Shown here piece by piece: positions 14,657-23,523 of a stretch of 64,000 bases of DNA. The stretch covers positions 1 to 64,000 of the forward strand of contig NZ_JACXXG010000001.1 of NCBI RefSeq assembly GCF_014764705.1. The letters are read 5' to 3'. The notes under the pieces were generated by a model. That model saw only the letters and a list, made by a program, of their open reading frames with translations, searched no databases and had not been told where the DNA came from. A program made the translations under genes and the position numbers. This DNA is from Stutzerimonas kunmingensis (lineage in GTDB: Bacteria; Pseudomonadota; Gammaproteobacteria; Pseudomonadales; Pseudomonadaceae). The stretch's first letter is position 1; each line of letters begins with the position of its first letter.

Positions 14657-16231
14657 ATGACCGCTGACCATCTGCTGCCCGCCAATGCCACGCCGCTGGA
14701 GCAGGCGCTATCTCTGACTACCGACCCGCTGTCCCGGCTGGCACTGCCGGCAGATGCCATCCGCCAGTTCAAGACCGATCCGTCTGAACCGCTGCTGCCC
14801 TGGCTGATCTGGGAATACGGCCTGGGTGAATTGTTGCCTTATTTGCCGGAGCCGCGCCGCGCCATCGCCGAGGGCATCCTCTGGCAGCGGCTGCGTGGCA
14901 CACCGGCCGCACTGGCGACCGCCTTGTCCTGGATCGGGATGCGCGCCACGGTCGAGCAGGAACCGCCCGGTGTTCACTTCGCCGAGTTTCAACTCGATCC
15001 GGGACAAGTGCTCGACAGCGACACGGCGATTGCCAACCTGATCGCCATCGCCCGCCTGTCGGCACCGGCCCGCAGTCGGCTCTCACGCATCTATCACGGC
15101 CATGACCTGCGTCGCGTCGTGTTGGATGAGAGTCGGCTGGGCGAGGCGCTGCTGTCGGATCACAGCGGCGTCTTCTGGCGAGACGGGCAGACCAAGCTGT
15201 CGTTTGGGCGAGGCTTCGCGCAGCACGCGCTGGCATCCGGACAACAGATCGCGCCGAACCGTGAGGCCGTGCGCTTTGCTGTGGCCCGCTTGATCGACCG
15301 GTATTTGCTCGATTTCTCGGCGCTGGGCGATCCTGGCCACACGCCCAACGAGGAGATCCTGCACTCGCATCTGTTCACGCTGGCCAATGCGCTGGGTGTG
15401 CCAGATGCGACCACCTTGCTGCCCGAACGCCGATTTGCACGGGCGATGGTGGTGCTGTCTGACAGCACGCCCCTGGGCGACCTCAATACCAACCTGCCGC
15501 GCTTTGCCTGGCAAGAGGTGGGGCAGGCGATCACCCTGGGGGGCAGTGACAAGCTGTCCGCGACGCCGCACCGGCTGATTCGTGTCGAAGTCCTGGAGCG
15601 ATTTGCTCGGGGCCATCCGGGCGACCTGGTCGTGCCGATCTTGAGTCTGCAGGCCCACCGCGACCATCTTGCCGTCCACCGGGTCCAGGCCCGCGCCGAT
15701 CAGTCGCTGGGGATGTGGGCCTTGGGCGAGTCCGTACCCAGCCTCGACCGGGGTTTTGTGCGGCGTGATCACGCCCGGAGCAATCCAGCTCTACCCGATG
15801 CGGCCGGCTGGCGGCCACGCCTGTACCAACGGGCGCAGGTGGTGCTCAGTGAGGGCATTCTGGGCGAGGTCAATACCCGCACGCCCCGGCGAGCACTGTT
15901 GCGCACCCGGCCGCTGCCCACCCTGGGCGATCTCACCTTGGGGGATGTGGCCGAGGTCGAGTGGCGAACGCTGACCGAGATGCACATCGTCGTCTCGGGC
16001 TTCACCGATGTGGCGCCTTACGGGTTTGAGGAAACACCCTCCAACCTGCAGCGCCTGCTCACCCGCGCCACCGAGCGCAACACCGGAGCACTCGTCGCGC
16101 CATCGCGTGTTGCCGTGGCCAGTCACCAAGCCGGCTGGCAGGGCCAGACCTGGACCGGTGTGCGCTGGCCGACCTCGAACTGGACCGACACCCGCGAGCT
16201 GATCGGCGCGACCCATCAGACGCTGAACTGA
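14657..16231 (+). CDS. baseplate/tail protein I, extended
   Basis: The product is 524 residues. The N-terminal 170 residues match the gpI family (LLPANATPLEQALSLTTDPL, PWLIWEYGLGELLPYLPE, ILWQRLRGTPAALATALSWI). The family is usually about 180-200 residues, so this protein has a C-terminal extension of roughly 330 residues. That extension holds two related blocks (VVLSDSTPLGDLNTNLPRFA and VVLSEGILGEVNTRTPRRAL) and could be a fibre-attachment or decoration part of the baseplate. It follows J by 27 bp. Confidence 0.85.
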   Translation: MTADHLLPANATPLEQALSLTTDPLSRLALPADAIRQFKTDPSEPLLPWLIWEYGLGELLPYLPEPRRAIAEGILWQRLRGTPAALATALSWIGMRATVEQEPPGVHFAEFQLDPGQVLDSDTAIANLIAIARLSAPARSRLSRIYHGHDLRRVVLDESRLGEALLSDHSGVFWRDGQTKLSFGRGFAQHALASGQQIAPNREAVRFAVARLIDRYLLDFSALGDPGHTPNEEILHSHLFTLANALGVPDATTLLPERRFARAMVVLSDSTPLGDLNTNLPRFAWQEVGQAITLGGSDKLSATPHRLIRVEVLERFARGHPGDLVVPILSLQAHRDHLAVHRVQARADQSLGMWALGESVPSLDRGFVRRDHARSNPALPDAAGWRPRLYQRAQVVLSEGILGEVNTRTPRRALLRTRPLPTLGDLTLGDVAEVEWRTLTEMHIVVSGFTDVAPYGFEETPSNLQRLLTRATERNTGALVAPSRVAVASHQAGWQGQTWTGVRWPTSNWTDTRELIGATHQTLN

Positions 16232-16294
16232 TTCGGCGGCGCACCGAGCGCTGCTGCTTTGCATTTCTCCCTCATTCATTTTCTGGAGCACCCG

Positions 16295-16999
16295 ATGGCC
16301 ATCCTGACTGCCAGCGGTCGCGCCGCGCTTGCCGCCGCGATCAAAGAACAAACCCTGCACCTCGCCCTGGGCGAGGGCGACTCCTTGTGGGACACCACCA
16401 AGGCGATCAGCACATCTTTTGCTCAGTTGCCAGACTCTGCGGGTGTGATCGAGCTGGGCTTTACGCACCTGGCCGACATCCGCGTTACCTCGCTGGATGA
16501 TCAGACCGAGTACGCGCTCGACATCGACTACAGCGCCAATGCCCGTGAGGGCGTGATCCGCCGCCTGCCAGCGAGCACGATTCCCGAAGGCGGTGACGTC
16601 ACGGTCCACTTCAAGGTTTCGCACCCGCCCGAGTCGATTGGCCAGACGGTGCTGCTGCGCGAAGTTGGCCGCCGGGTGGTGGACGAGGTGCATTTCGTTA
16701 CCGCCGACCCCGAGGGTGAGATCGTGGTGCCGACTGGGCGCTACCGGCTGGTCACCGAGCCCACGAACCACCTTTTCATTCGAGTGCGGTTTGACTTCGA
16801 GGATGCCGCGACCTCCATCGTGCGCGAGCAAGGCCTCTTCGTCGGCACCCACACCGATCCTCAATTGCCCATCGGGCAGAAGTTCTTCGTGCCGAGCCAA
16901 GTCGTTGAGCCCGGCATCCTCCTCGTGCTTCAGAACTCGGTGCCCATTGTGCGCCAGCCCAGCACGCGCGAGACCTTCGAATTCGTTGTCACTTTCTAA
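16295..16999 (+). CDS. phage tail-collar/fibre-related protein
   Basis: This 234-residue protein begins MAILTASGRAALAAAIKEQT and is beta-rich, with segments LALGEGDSLWDTT and FFVPSQVVEPGILLVLQNSV. The opening 'AILTASGRAALA' and placement between gpI and the DUF4815 gene match tail-fibre-related proteins of P2-like phages. The ATG at 16295 has GGAG upstream. The exact role (collar or fibre adaptor) is not determined by the sequence. Confidence 0.6.
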   Translation: MAILTASGRAALAAAIKEQTLHLALGEGDSLWDTTKAISTSFAQLPDSAGVIELGFTHLADIRVTSLDDQTEYALDIDYSANAREGVIRRLPASTIPEGGDVTVHFKVSHPPESIGQTVLLREVGRRVVDEVHFVTADPEGEIVVPTGRYRLVTEPTNHLFIRVRFDFEDAATSIVREQGLFVGTHTDPQLPIGQKFFVPSQVVEPGILLVLQNSVPIVRQPSTRETFEFVVTF

Positions 17000-17014
17000 T
17001 CCGCGAGGCCACCC

Positions 17015-20000
17015 ATGATCGAGCGTTACTACAACCTGTTTGACCCGGCCAAGCACTACACCCAGCTCTTGTTTCGCGCCGGCGATGGCCTGCAATCGCG
17101 GGAATTGAACGAGATCCAGACCACCCTGATCCACCGCCTGCAGGGCGTGGCCGATGCCTTGCTCAAGGACGGCGATATCGTCAGCGGCGCCAATCTGCAG
17201 ATCGATGCCGACACGGGGCTCGTGGCCCTGGAAGCCGGCCGCGTCTATCTGCGCGGCGCGGTGCGGGACGTCCCGGCCGCCACCTTCACCGTCCCCACCA
17301 CCGGCCGTATTGCGGTCGGCGTGCGCTTCACCACCCGCACGGTCACCGAACTCGAAGATCCCAACCTGCGCGAACCCGCCGTCGGCGTGCGCAACTACCA
17401 GGAGCCGGGGGCCGGACGTCTGCAGGAGACCCTCGCTTGGGGCTGGGAAGGTGCGGGCACCAGTGACGGTCAGCCCGGAGATTTCCACGCCGTCTATGCC
17501 CTGGACAACGGCATCCTCGAGAACCGCCGCCAGCCGCCCGTGCTCGATGGCGTGATTTCGAGCCTGGCGCGCTACGACTATGACGCCAACGGCCACTATG
17601 TGACCGAAGGGCTGGGGGTGCGCTATCTCTCCTTGGACAGCGACAGCCAAGAGCACATCTTTTCTGTGGCGGAGGGGCGCGCCAACATCGACGGCTTCAA
17701 GGTCGAGCGCACCCAGTCCCAGCGCCTGCGGCTGCCCATCGACCCGGATCTACAGCGCGTCTCCAGCGAACCGCAGGTGTTCAATGCCAGCGGCGATGGC
17801 GCCATGGTCGTCACCATCAACCGGCCACCGCTGGCGCAGGTGCTCGACATCAAGGTCACCCAACAGAAGACCGAGACGGTGGCGCACGGTGCCTTTACGG
17901 GTAGCCGCGATGTGCTGACCGAGCCGACAGTTGTCGCCGTGCTGGAGGTCAACCAAGGCGGCACCACCTACACCCAAGGCACCGACTACAAGGTCGTGGG
18001 GGATGAGATCGACTGGAGCCCGGGTGGTGCCGAGCCGGCACCCGGATCGAGCTACCAGGTCACTTACCAGTACATCGCCAGCCTCACCCCGACCGACTTG
18101 ACCGATACCGGCTTCAAGGTGGCGGGCGTCGTCCAGGGTTCCACGATGTACATCGACTACCAGTGGAAGCTGCCGCGCGTCGATGTGCTGGCCCTCACCG
18201 CTGACGGTCAGGTGGAACGTATCAAGGGGATTTCGCAAGTGAGGAACCCCATCGCGCCCACGGTGCCGGCCTCGCGCCTGGCGCTGGCGGAGATTGCCTA
18301 CGACTGGAAGCAGGACAGCACTCCCGAAGTGCGCAACATCGCCATTCGCACTATCAAGGTCTCGGAACTCACGGCCATGCAGCGCCAGATTGCCGACCTG
18401 TTTGATCTGATGGCGCTGGAGCGCCTGCGGGTCGATGCCAACATCCGTGAGCCCGCCGCCAAGAAGGGCCTGTTCGTGGACAACTTCCTCGATGATGACC
18501 TGCGTGACCAAGGCGTGGCGCAGACCGGCGCGGTGGTGGCCAGTGTCCTTACCTTACCGATCACCGCCAGTGCCCAGCACGCCAAGGAGAACGGCAACGC
18601 ACTGCTGACGCTGGACTACACGCTCACGCCAGTGGTCGAACAGTTGGCGCGTACCGGGTCGATGAAGATCAATCCCTACCAGGCCTTTGATCCGGTGCCG
18701 GCTCGGGTGACGCTCAATCCAGCCGTCGACCAGTTCACGGTCATCAACACCACCTGGGCTTCGGACGTGACCGAGCGCCTGATCACCGGCAGCGGTGTGC
18801 TTGAACAGGTGGTGGAGACGCGTCGTTCGGAGCAGGTGCTGGCCTCCTCCAGTGAGGAAGCGCAGTTCCTGCGCAGCCTCAACGTCGCCTATCGGGTGGA
18901 CGGGTTTGGACCGAGCGAGACACTGGCTGCTTTGCGCTTTGACGGTATCGGGATTTCCCAGCCTGCGGGCACGGCGGCCAATGCTTCCGGCCTGCTCACC
19001 GGCAGCTTCCAGATCCCGCAAGCCATCCCGGCGGGCGCCAAACTGGTGGAATTCCTCGGGGCGGGCGGCAGCTACGGCTCAGCCACCTACGTCGGGCGCG
19101 GCCAGATCGTCACCGAGACCCGTCGTCGCATCCTGACCACCGTGGTCAACCGCTGGGACCCGCTGGCGCAGACCTTTACCTTGCCCGAGCGGCGGATCAT
19201 TGGCGCTCTGGAGCTGTGGTTCACCACCAAAGGGGGTTCGGCACCCGTCATCGTGCAGATCCGCGAAACGCAAGTGGGCATCCCCACCACCACGGTGCTG
19301 ACCGAGGGGCGCTTGGCTGCAGTCGACATCAAGACCGATGGCAACGCGACCCGGGTGCTGCTCGACCCCGTCGCCCTCGAGGCCAACCGCGAGTACGCCC
19401 TTGTCGTGCTCACGGACGATGCCAACCACGCCGTATCGGTGGCCGAACTCGGTAAGTACGACCCGCGCACCGGCTGGGTCACGGCGCAGCCCTACCAGAT
19501 CGGCGTGTTGCTCTCGTCCTCTAACGGCATCACCTGGACAGCGCACCAGACCCAGGACCTGACGTTTCGATTGCTGGGGTGCCGCTTCACGCAGCAGTCC
19601 AAGACGGTCTCGCTGGGCCAGTACACGGTGACCCATCTGTCGGACGTGATGGCGCTCGCGGGTGTTGAGCGTCCAGCGGCCGGCACCGACGTGCAGTTCC
19701 TGGCGACCGATGCGCAGGGGCGAACCTACACCCTGTCGGAAGACCAGGGGTTGGCGCTGGCCGAGAAGCTCTCGGGCAACCTGGCGGTGTCGGCCAGGCT
19801 GACGGGTACCGAAGTCTCCAGCCCGATCCTCTACCCGGGCACCCAGCTGGTGTTCGGCACCCTGGAAGCCGCAGGCGACTACCTGTCGCGCGCCATTCCC
19901 GCCGCCGCCACTTTCAATGTCTCGGTCACTTTCGACGCGCTCACCCCCGGCACGTCCAGTGTCACGGTGCAGGCTGAGTCCGGCACGCCAGGCAGTTTTA

Positions 20001-20176
20001 CCGATCTGGCGCTGGACAAGGGCGTGGAAGTGGGCAACGGCTGGGTTGAGCGCACCTACAAGGCCACGGGCCTGGTGGGAGTCGGTGCCGACCGCACCAC
20101 GCGGGTGAAGTTGTCGTTATTGGGCTCACCCCAGTACCGACCCTTCGTGCGCCGCCTGCGCGTGATCGTCACTTGA
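17015..20176 (+). CDS. large DUF4815 tail/baseplate protein
   Basis: The product is 1053 residues, one of the largest in the phage. It opens MIERYYNLFDPAKHYTQLLF and AGDGLQSRELNEIQTTLIHR, the start of the DUF4815 family found in myophage baseplate-fibre regions. The rest is a long series of beta-rich domains with Gly and Thr, with an internal coil (ELTAMQRQIADLFDLMALER). It probably forms part of the baseplate periphery or a fibre base. It is followed 12 bp later by a small coiled-coil protein and then by the sialidase-like fibre. Confidence 0.85.
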   Translation: MIERYYNLFDPAKHYTQLLFRAGDGLQSRELNEIQTTLIHRLQGVADALLKDGDIVSGANLQIDADTGLVALEAGRVYLRGAVRDVPAATFTVPTTGRIAVGVRFTTRTVTELEDPNLREPAVGVRNYQEPGAGRLQETLAWGWEGAGTSDGQPGDFHAVYALDNGILENRRQPPVLDGVISSLARYDYDANGHYVTEGLGVRYLSLDSDSQEHIFSVAEGRANIDGFKVERTQSQRLRLPIDPDLQRVSSEPQVFNASGDGAMVVTINRPPLAQVLDIKVTQQKTETVAHGAFTGSRDVLTEPTVVAVLEVNQGGTTYTQGTDYKVVGDEIDWSPGGAEPAPGSSYQVTYQYIASLTPTDLTDTGFKVAGVVQGSTMYIDYQWKLPRVDVLALTADGQVERIKGISQVRNPIAPTVPASRLALAEIAYDWKQDSTPEVRNIAIRTIKVSELTAMQRQIADLFDLMALERLRVDANIREPAAKKGLFVDNFLDDDLRDQGVAQTGAVVASVLTLPITASAQHAKENGNALLTLDYTLTPVVEQLARTGSMKINPYQAFDPVPARVTLNPAVDQFTVINTTWASDVTERLITGSGVLEQVVETRRSEQVLASSSEEAQFLRSLNVAYRVDGFGPSETLAALRFDGIGISQPAGTAANASGLLTGSFQIPQAIPAGAKLVEFLGAGGSYGSATYVGRGQIVTETRRRILTTVVNRWDPLAQTFTLPERRIIGALELWFTTKGGSAPVIVQIRETQVGIPTTTVLTEGRLAAVDIKTDGNATRVLLDPVALEANREYALVVLTDDANHAVSVAELGKYDPRTGWVTAQPYQIGVLLSSSNGITWTAHQTQDLTFRLLGCRFTQQSKTVSLGQYTVTHLSDVMALAGVERPAAGTDVQFLATDAQGRTYTLSEDQGLALAEKLSGNLAVSARLTGTEVSSPILYPGTQLVFGTLEAAGDYLSRAIPAAATFNVSVTFDALTPGTSSVTVQAESGTPGSFTDLALDKGVEVGNGWVERTYKATGLVGVGADRTTRVKLSLLGSPQYRPFVRRLRVIVT

Positions 20177-20188
20177 GGGAGGTAAGCC

Positions 20189-20479
20189 ATGGATGACCAA
20201 CGCACCCCCGTGCTGCGCTTGCCCTTGCCGCACCCCGACCACCTGCTCTCTAACGATGTGCTGCGCCTGCGCGAGGCCTTGGTGGCCGTTGACGCCGGCT
20301 TCGGTGCGCAACGCGCCGAGGTGCAGGCCGCCATGGTTCAGACGCGCAGCGAGGTGAGCGCTGTGCTGGAAGCCACCACCACGGCGGTGGCTGATGCGCT
20401 CGATGAAGTCAGTGCTGATCTCACCGGCCAGCTGCGCCGCCTGCGCCTGAATCAGCTTCTCCACTTAAACCTCTATTGA
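20189..20479 (+). CDS. small coiled-coil protein in fibre module
   Basis: This 96-residue protein has a short N-terminal segment (MDDQRTPVLRLPLPHPDHLL) and then an almost continuous helix (LRLREALVAVDAGFGAQRAE, VQAAMVQTRSEVSAVLEATT) with heptad spacing. A trimeric coiled coil is likely. Location between the DUF4815 protein and the fibre suggests an adaptor or fibre-stem role. No family is recognised. Confidence 0.7.
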   Translation: MDDQRTPVLRLPLPHPDHLLSNDVLRLREALVAVDAGFGAQRAEVQAAMVQTRSEVSAVLEATTTAVADALDEVSADLTGQLRRLRLNQLLHLNLY

Positions 20480-20492
20480 ACCAGGAGGCCTT

Positions 20493-22496
20493 ATGGCTGT
20501 GACCCCTGCCTTACAAACCCAGATCGCCGCCTTGCAAGCCCGTATCGATGCGGTCGCCGCGAATGCCAGCCCCGAAGATGTCGTGATGCTGGCCAAGGCC
20601 ATCGAAGCGATTGCCGGCCAGGCGACGGTGTTCGATGTGATCGCCTATGGCGATACGCAAAAGAGCGCGCTCGCCCACGCCTTGACCCAGGCGCTGGCAG
20701 CGCTGGAGGCCCAGCTCGCGACCGCCAGCAGCCAACTGGGCGACACCGCCCAGGTGCAACTCGCACAGATCGTCGCCCAGGCGCAAGCCCTGCGCGCCGA
20801 GTTCGACGCCGCCCTGCAAACCTTCGCGGCCTTCGAGGGCGCCACCGCCGCCACGCCGGGCAGTCTCGGTATGGTGCCCGCACCGCCCGCGAGCCTCTCG
20901 CGCCAGTTCCTGCGCAACGACGGCCAGTGGGCCGACACGCCCAACCTGCCGGTGGGCGCTTTTGCCTTCGTGCAACCGCAGCTTCTGGGCACCGACTGGC
21001 TTCTGGCCGATGGCGGCGTGGCCAAGATCGTGGATTTTCCGGTGCTGGCTGCGACCCAGCAGCAACAGCGCAACACCGTGCACCTGGTCCATGCCACCGG
21101 CGCCACGGTGGTGACGGCGGACTACGCAGGGACCGGGCTGAACCAGCTCCACTACGATCCGGACACCGGCCACGTCGTGACCCTGGGCTCAGCGGGCATC
21201 GCCTACAGCCTGGACCGGGTCAACTTCACGCTGATCGCCCGCGCGATGCCCTCGGGCTACGCCAACCCAGTGCTGCGCAATGGCGTGCTGGCGTTTCACG
21301 GGCAGACGACGTCGGGCAACTACGGCTGGCACATTGGACGCATCAATGGCGCCACCTTCACGCCGATGGGCAACGCGGGGCCGGCGACGAACACCTCCCA
21401 GAGCTACCGCAGCTGTGCCGTGGCTGGTGACCAGATTTTGTTGAACGTGCATCGCAGTAGCGACTCGCGCTCGGAACTGCACCGGGTCGATACCGTCAGC
21501 CAGACCATCCAGCGCGTCAGCCTGCCGGAGGTCGGGGAGGTCGACTATGTCTATCCCACCTCGCGTTTTCTGCGCATCGGGGGCACGACCTTCTTTGCTG
21601 CCTACCTGGCCAACCCGAGTCGCTACCGCCTGTTCTACTCCGAGGACAACGGTCGCACCTGGGCCATCGCCACCGATGCAGCCACCGGCCAGCCCCTGGA
21701 CGCAAGCGGCATCGCTTCCGACAACGTCGATGAGGGCTGTCACAACGCCCGCCATGGCGAGCGCCGCTGCGATGTGCTGGCAGATCGGGCCATCTTGCTG
21801 CGCAGCAACGGCGACGGCGGCTGGACTTCGCTCAATGGCAAGCAATGGACGGCCTTCTCGTATCTGCCGGCCGAGTACCCGCTGGGCATCACCCATGAGA
21901 ACGGGGCCTGGTACTTGGGCCACCGCCGGGGCCTGATCAAGACCGAAGACTTTGTCAGCTTCACGGCGGTTGCCACCCCCTTGTCGGTATTTGGCAGCAG
22001 CAGCTACAGCGAATTCATGGCGGCCTGGGCCACCCCGGGGTGTCTGGTCGTGGCCACCCAGCAACTGTCCTACAGCACCAGTTCGGGCACGATGCGGGTG
22101 CGCTACAGCCGCGATGGCGGCGCCACCTGGACCGTCGCCTACGACTACACCTCCTCGGTCAGCGGTGCGCAGATCCGCTTCAACCGGGCGCTGAACTACA
22201 TCCCCTTTCGGTGCATCGAGAGCGCGACCGAGATCTACCGCTACATCAGTACCGAGCCGGGCTTGGTGGGGCATGGCGTGGCCCAAGGGTTCTCCACCAA
22301 CAACGGCATCTGGGAAGTGGGCCGGGGCGATGCCTTTGTCACGCTCACCCACAACACCAGCGGGGTACGGCTGTCAGCGGCCCGCAACTATGACCCGGCC
22401 ACCGAGTTTCGGCTGCCCACGGCGCCAACCTTGGCGGGCTTCACCCTCAACCACGCGTCAGGGCAGACCCTGCGCTATGCCATCAGGGGGCGCTGA
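20493..22496 (+). CDS. tail fibre with sialidase-like (BNR) propeller
   Basis: The product is 667 residues. Residues 1-130 are helical and coiled-coil-like (LQTQIAALQARIDAVAANAS, ALAALEAQLATASSQLGDTA). The central and C-terminal parts contain repeated Asp-box-like motifs (YSLDRVNFT, SEDNGRTWAI, SRDGGATWTV) typical of six-bladed sialidase propellers. Such domains in phage fibres bind or cleave surface glycans, so this is the likely receptor-recognition protein. No catalytic assignment can be made from the sequence alone. It overlaps the DUF4376 gene by one base. Confidence 0.75.
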   Translation: MAVTPALQTQIAALQARIDAVAANASPEDVVMLAKAIEAIAGQATVFDVIAYGDTQKSALAHALTQALAALEAQLATASSQLGDTAQVQLAQIVAQAQALRAEFDAALQTFAAFEGATAATPGSLGMVPAPPASLSRQFLRNDGQWADTPNLPVGAFAFVQPQLLGTDWLLADGGVAKIVDFPVLAATQQQQRNTVHLVHATGATVVTADYAGTGLNQLHYDPDTGHVVTLGSAGIAYSLDRVNFTLIARAMPSGYANPVLRNGVLAFHGQTTSGNYGWHIGRINGATFTPMGNAGPATNTSQSYRSCAVAGDQILLNVHRSSDSRSELHRVDTVSQTIQRVSLPEVGEVDYVYPTSRFLRIGGTTFFAAYLANPSRYRLFYSEDNGRTWAIATDAATGQPLDASGIASDNVDEGCHNARHGERRCDVLADRAILLRSNGDGGWTSLNGKQWTAFSYLPAEYPLGITHENGAWYLGHRRGLIKTEDFVSFTAVATPLSVFGSSSYSEFMAAWATPGCLVVATQQLSYSTSSGTMRVRYSRDGGATWTVAYDYTSSVSGAQIRFNRALNYIPFRCIESATEIYRYISTEPGLVGHGVAQGFSTNNGIWEVGRGDAFVTLTHNTSGVRLSAARNYDPATEFRLPTAPTLAGFTLNHASGQTLRYAIRGR

Positions 22497-23137
22497 TGAA
22501 CGAGACCAGACACGCATTTGAGATTCAAGCGGACCAGACGCTGGGCCGGGCGATCACACTGGCGGCGGGAGAGCCGGCGCCGCCCGACTACACCTTTCTG
22601 GCGCCGCCTGAGCAGGACCCGGGCAGCGTGGTGCTGTGGACGGGCAATGGCTGGCAGGTCGTCAGCTCCGAGAGCACCGTGCAGACGCTGCAAACGCAAA
22701 GCCGGTACGAAACCGCTCAGCAATTGGCCAGCGCCCTGATCGGCCGTGTGGATGACGAACGCGATACCCGCATTGCCCAAGGCAAGCCGCACACCTTCCC
22801 CGATGGGCTGAGCGGCACGGTGCAACTGCGCAATGAGCGCGACACCGGCAACGTCAATGCCGTGGCGACCTCGGGCACCGCGCTGGTCATTGCCGGGGAT
22901 GCGCAGGCGCGTGTGGTGTTTCGGGATGCCCAGGATGTCAGCCACCTCTTGAGTGGCGAGGAGGCGGTGGCCTTTGGCTTGGCGGTGATGGCTTGGGTGT
23001 CGGCGCATTACGCTGCGGCCTGGGCGCACAAGGATGCGATCCGCTTGCTGGCCGAGGGTGCCGATCTTGCCGCCTTGGCCGACTACGACATCCAGACTGG
23101 CTGGCCGCACGCGCAGGATGAGGAGGTCACGCCATGA
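22496..23137 (+). CDS. DUF4376 tail fibre-associated protein
   Basis: This 213-residue protein begins MNETRHAFEIQADQTLGRAI. The C-terminal half (YETAQQLASALIGRVDDERD, SGEEAVAFGLAVMAWVSAHY) matches DUF4376, a domain found at the ends of phage tail-fibre or chaperone proteins. A fibre assembly or tip role is inferred from position after the sialidase-like fibre. It overlaps both neighbours by 1-4 nt. Confidence 0.85.
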   Translation: MNETRHAFEIQADQTLGRAITLAAGEPAPPDYTFLAPPEQDPGSVVLWTGNGWQVVSSESTVQTLQTQSRYETAQQLASALIGRVDDERDTRIAQGKPHTFPDGLSGTVQLRNERDTGNVNAVATSGTALVIAGDAQARVVFRDAQDVSHLLSGEEAVAFGLAVMAWVSAHYAAAWAHKDAIRLLAEGADLAALADYDIQTGWPHAQDEEVTP

Positions 23138-23454
23138 GGGCCGCCCTCCTGCACCGCCTGTCGATGCTCGGGCTGTGGGCGATGTGCCAAGTCGCGGCCG
23201 TGATCGCGTCCCTCTGGATGCTCATCGCCGCCCTGGCCGGCAGTCGCCGCGCCTGGACGATTGCCGTCGCGCACGACCAGCTGGCCAATGCGGCCTTTGG
23301 CGGGCACGAGGACGAAACGCTCTCCAGCCGCGCCGGCAAAGCTGCACGTGAGGGCAAGTGCTGGGCCTGCGTCTTCTGTCGGCTGCTGGATCGGCTCGAT
23401 CCGAACCATTGCGAGAAGGCCATCGAACCCGATGAGGGCAAGCCCATCGCTTGA
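23134..23454 (+). CDS. small membrane protein of fibre module
   Basis: This 106-residue protein has one hydrophobic segment near residues 12-36 (LGLWAMCQVAAVIASLWMLI). A soluble part with NAAFGGHEDETLSSRAGKAA and then CWACVFCRLLDRLDPNHC follows. The cysteine-bearing C-terminal pattern recurs, from memory, in small phage proteins next to tail-fibre genes. Function is unknown. It is coupled to DUF4376 by a 4-nt overlap and is the last gene before an internal terminator. Confidence 0.65.
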   Translation: MRAALLHRLSMLGLWAMCQVAAVIASLWMLIAALAGSRRAWTIAVAHDQLANAAFGGHEDETLSSRAGKAAREGKCWACVFCRLLDRLDPNHCEKAIEPDEGKPIA

Positions 23455-23485
23455 GCCTGCCGCACTGCAACCACCCATTTACCCG

Positions 23486-23506
23486 ATCCGCCGCTGGCGG
23501 ATTTTT
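23486..23506 (+). terminator. intrinsic terminator inside the late operon
   Basis: ATCCGCC-GCT-GGCGGAT followed by TTTTT forms a compact, strong hairpin between the fibre module and the sheath gene. It would stop or limit transcription into sheath and tube unless read through or antiterminated. The sheath start lies 18 bp downstream. Confidence 0.75.
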
Positions 23507-23523
23507 ACTTCTGGAGCCTACCC

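Noticed and set aside
15791-17656. 621-residue minus-strand ORF
   Set aside because: It runs antisense across three tail genes with good ribosome sites and family patterns.
16295-23137. Diversity-generating retroelement acting on the fibre genes
   Set aside because: No reverse transcriptase or template-like repeat was found in the window.
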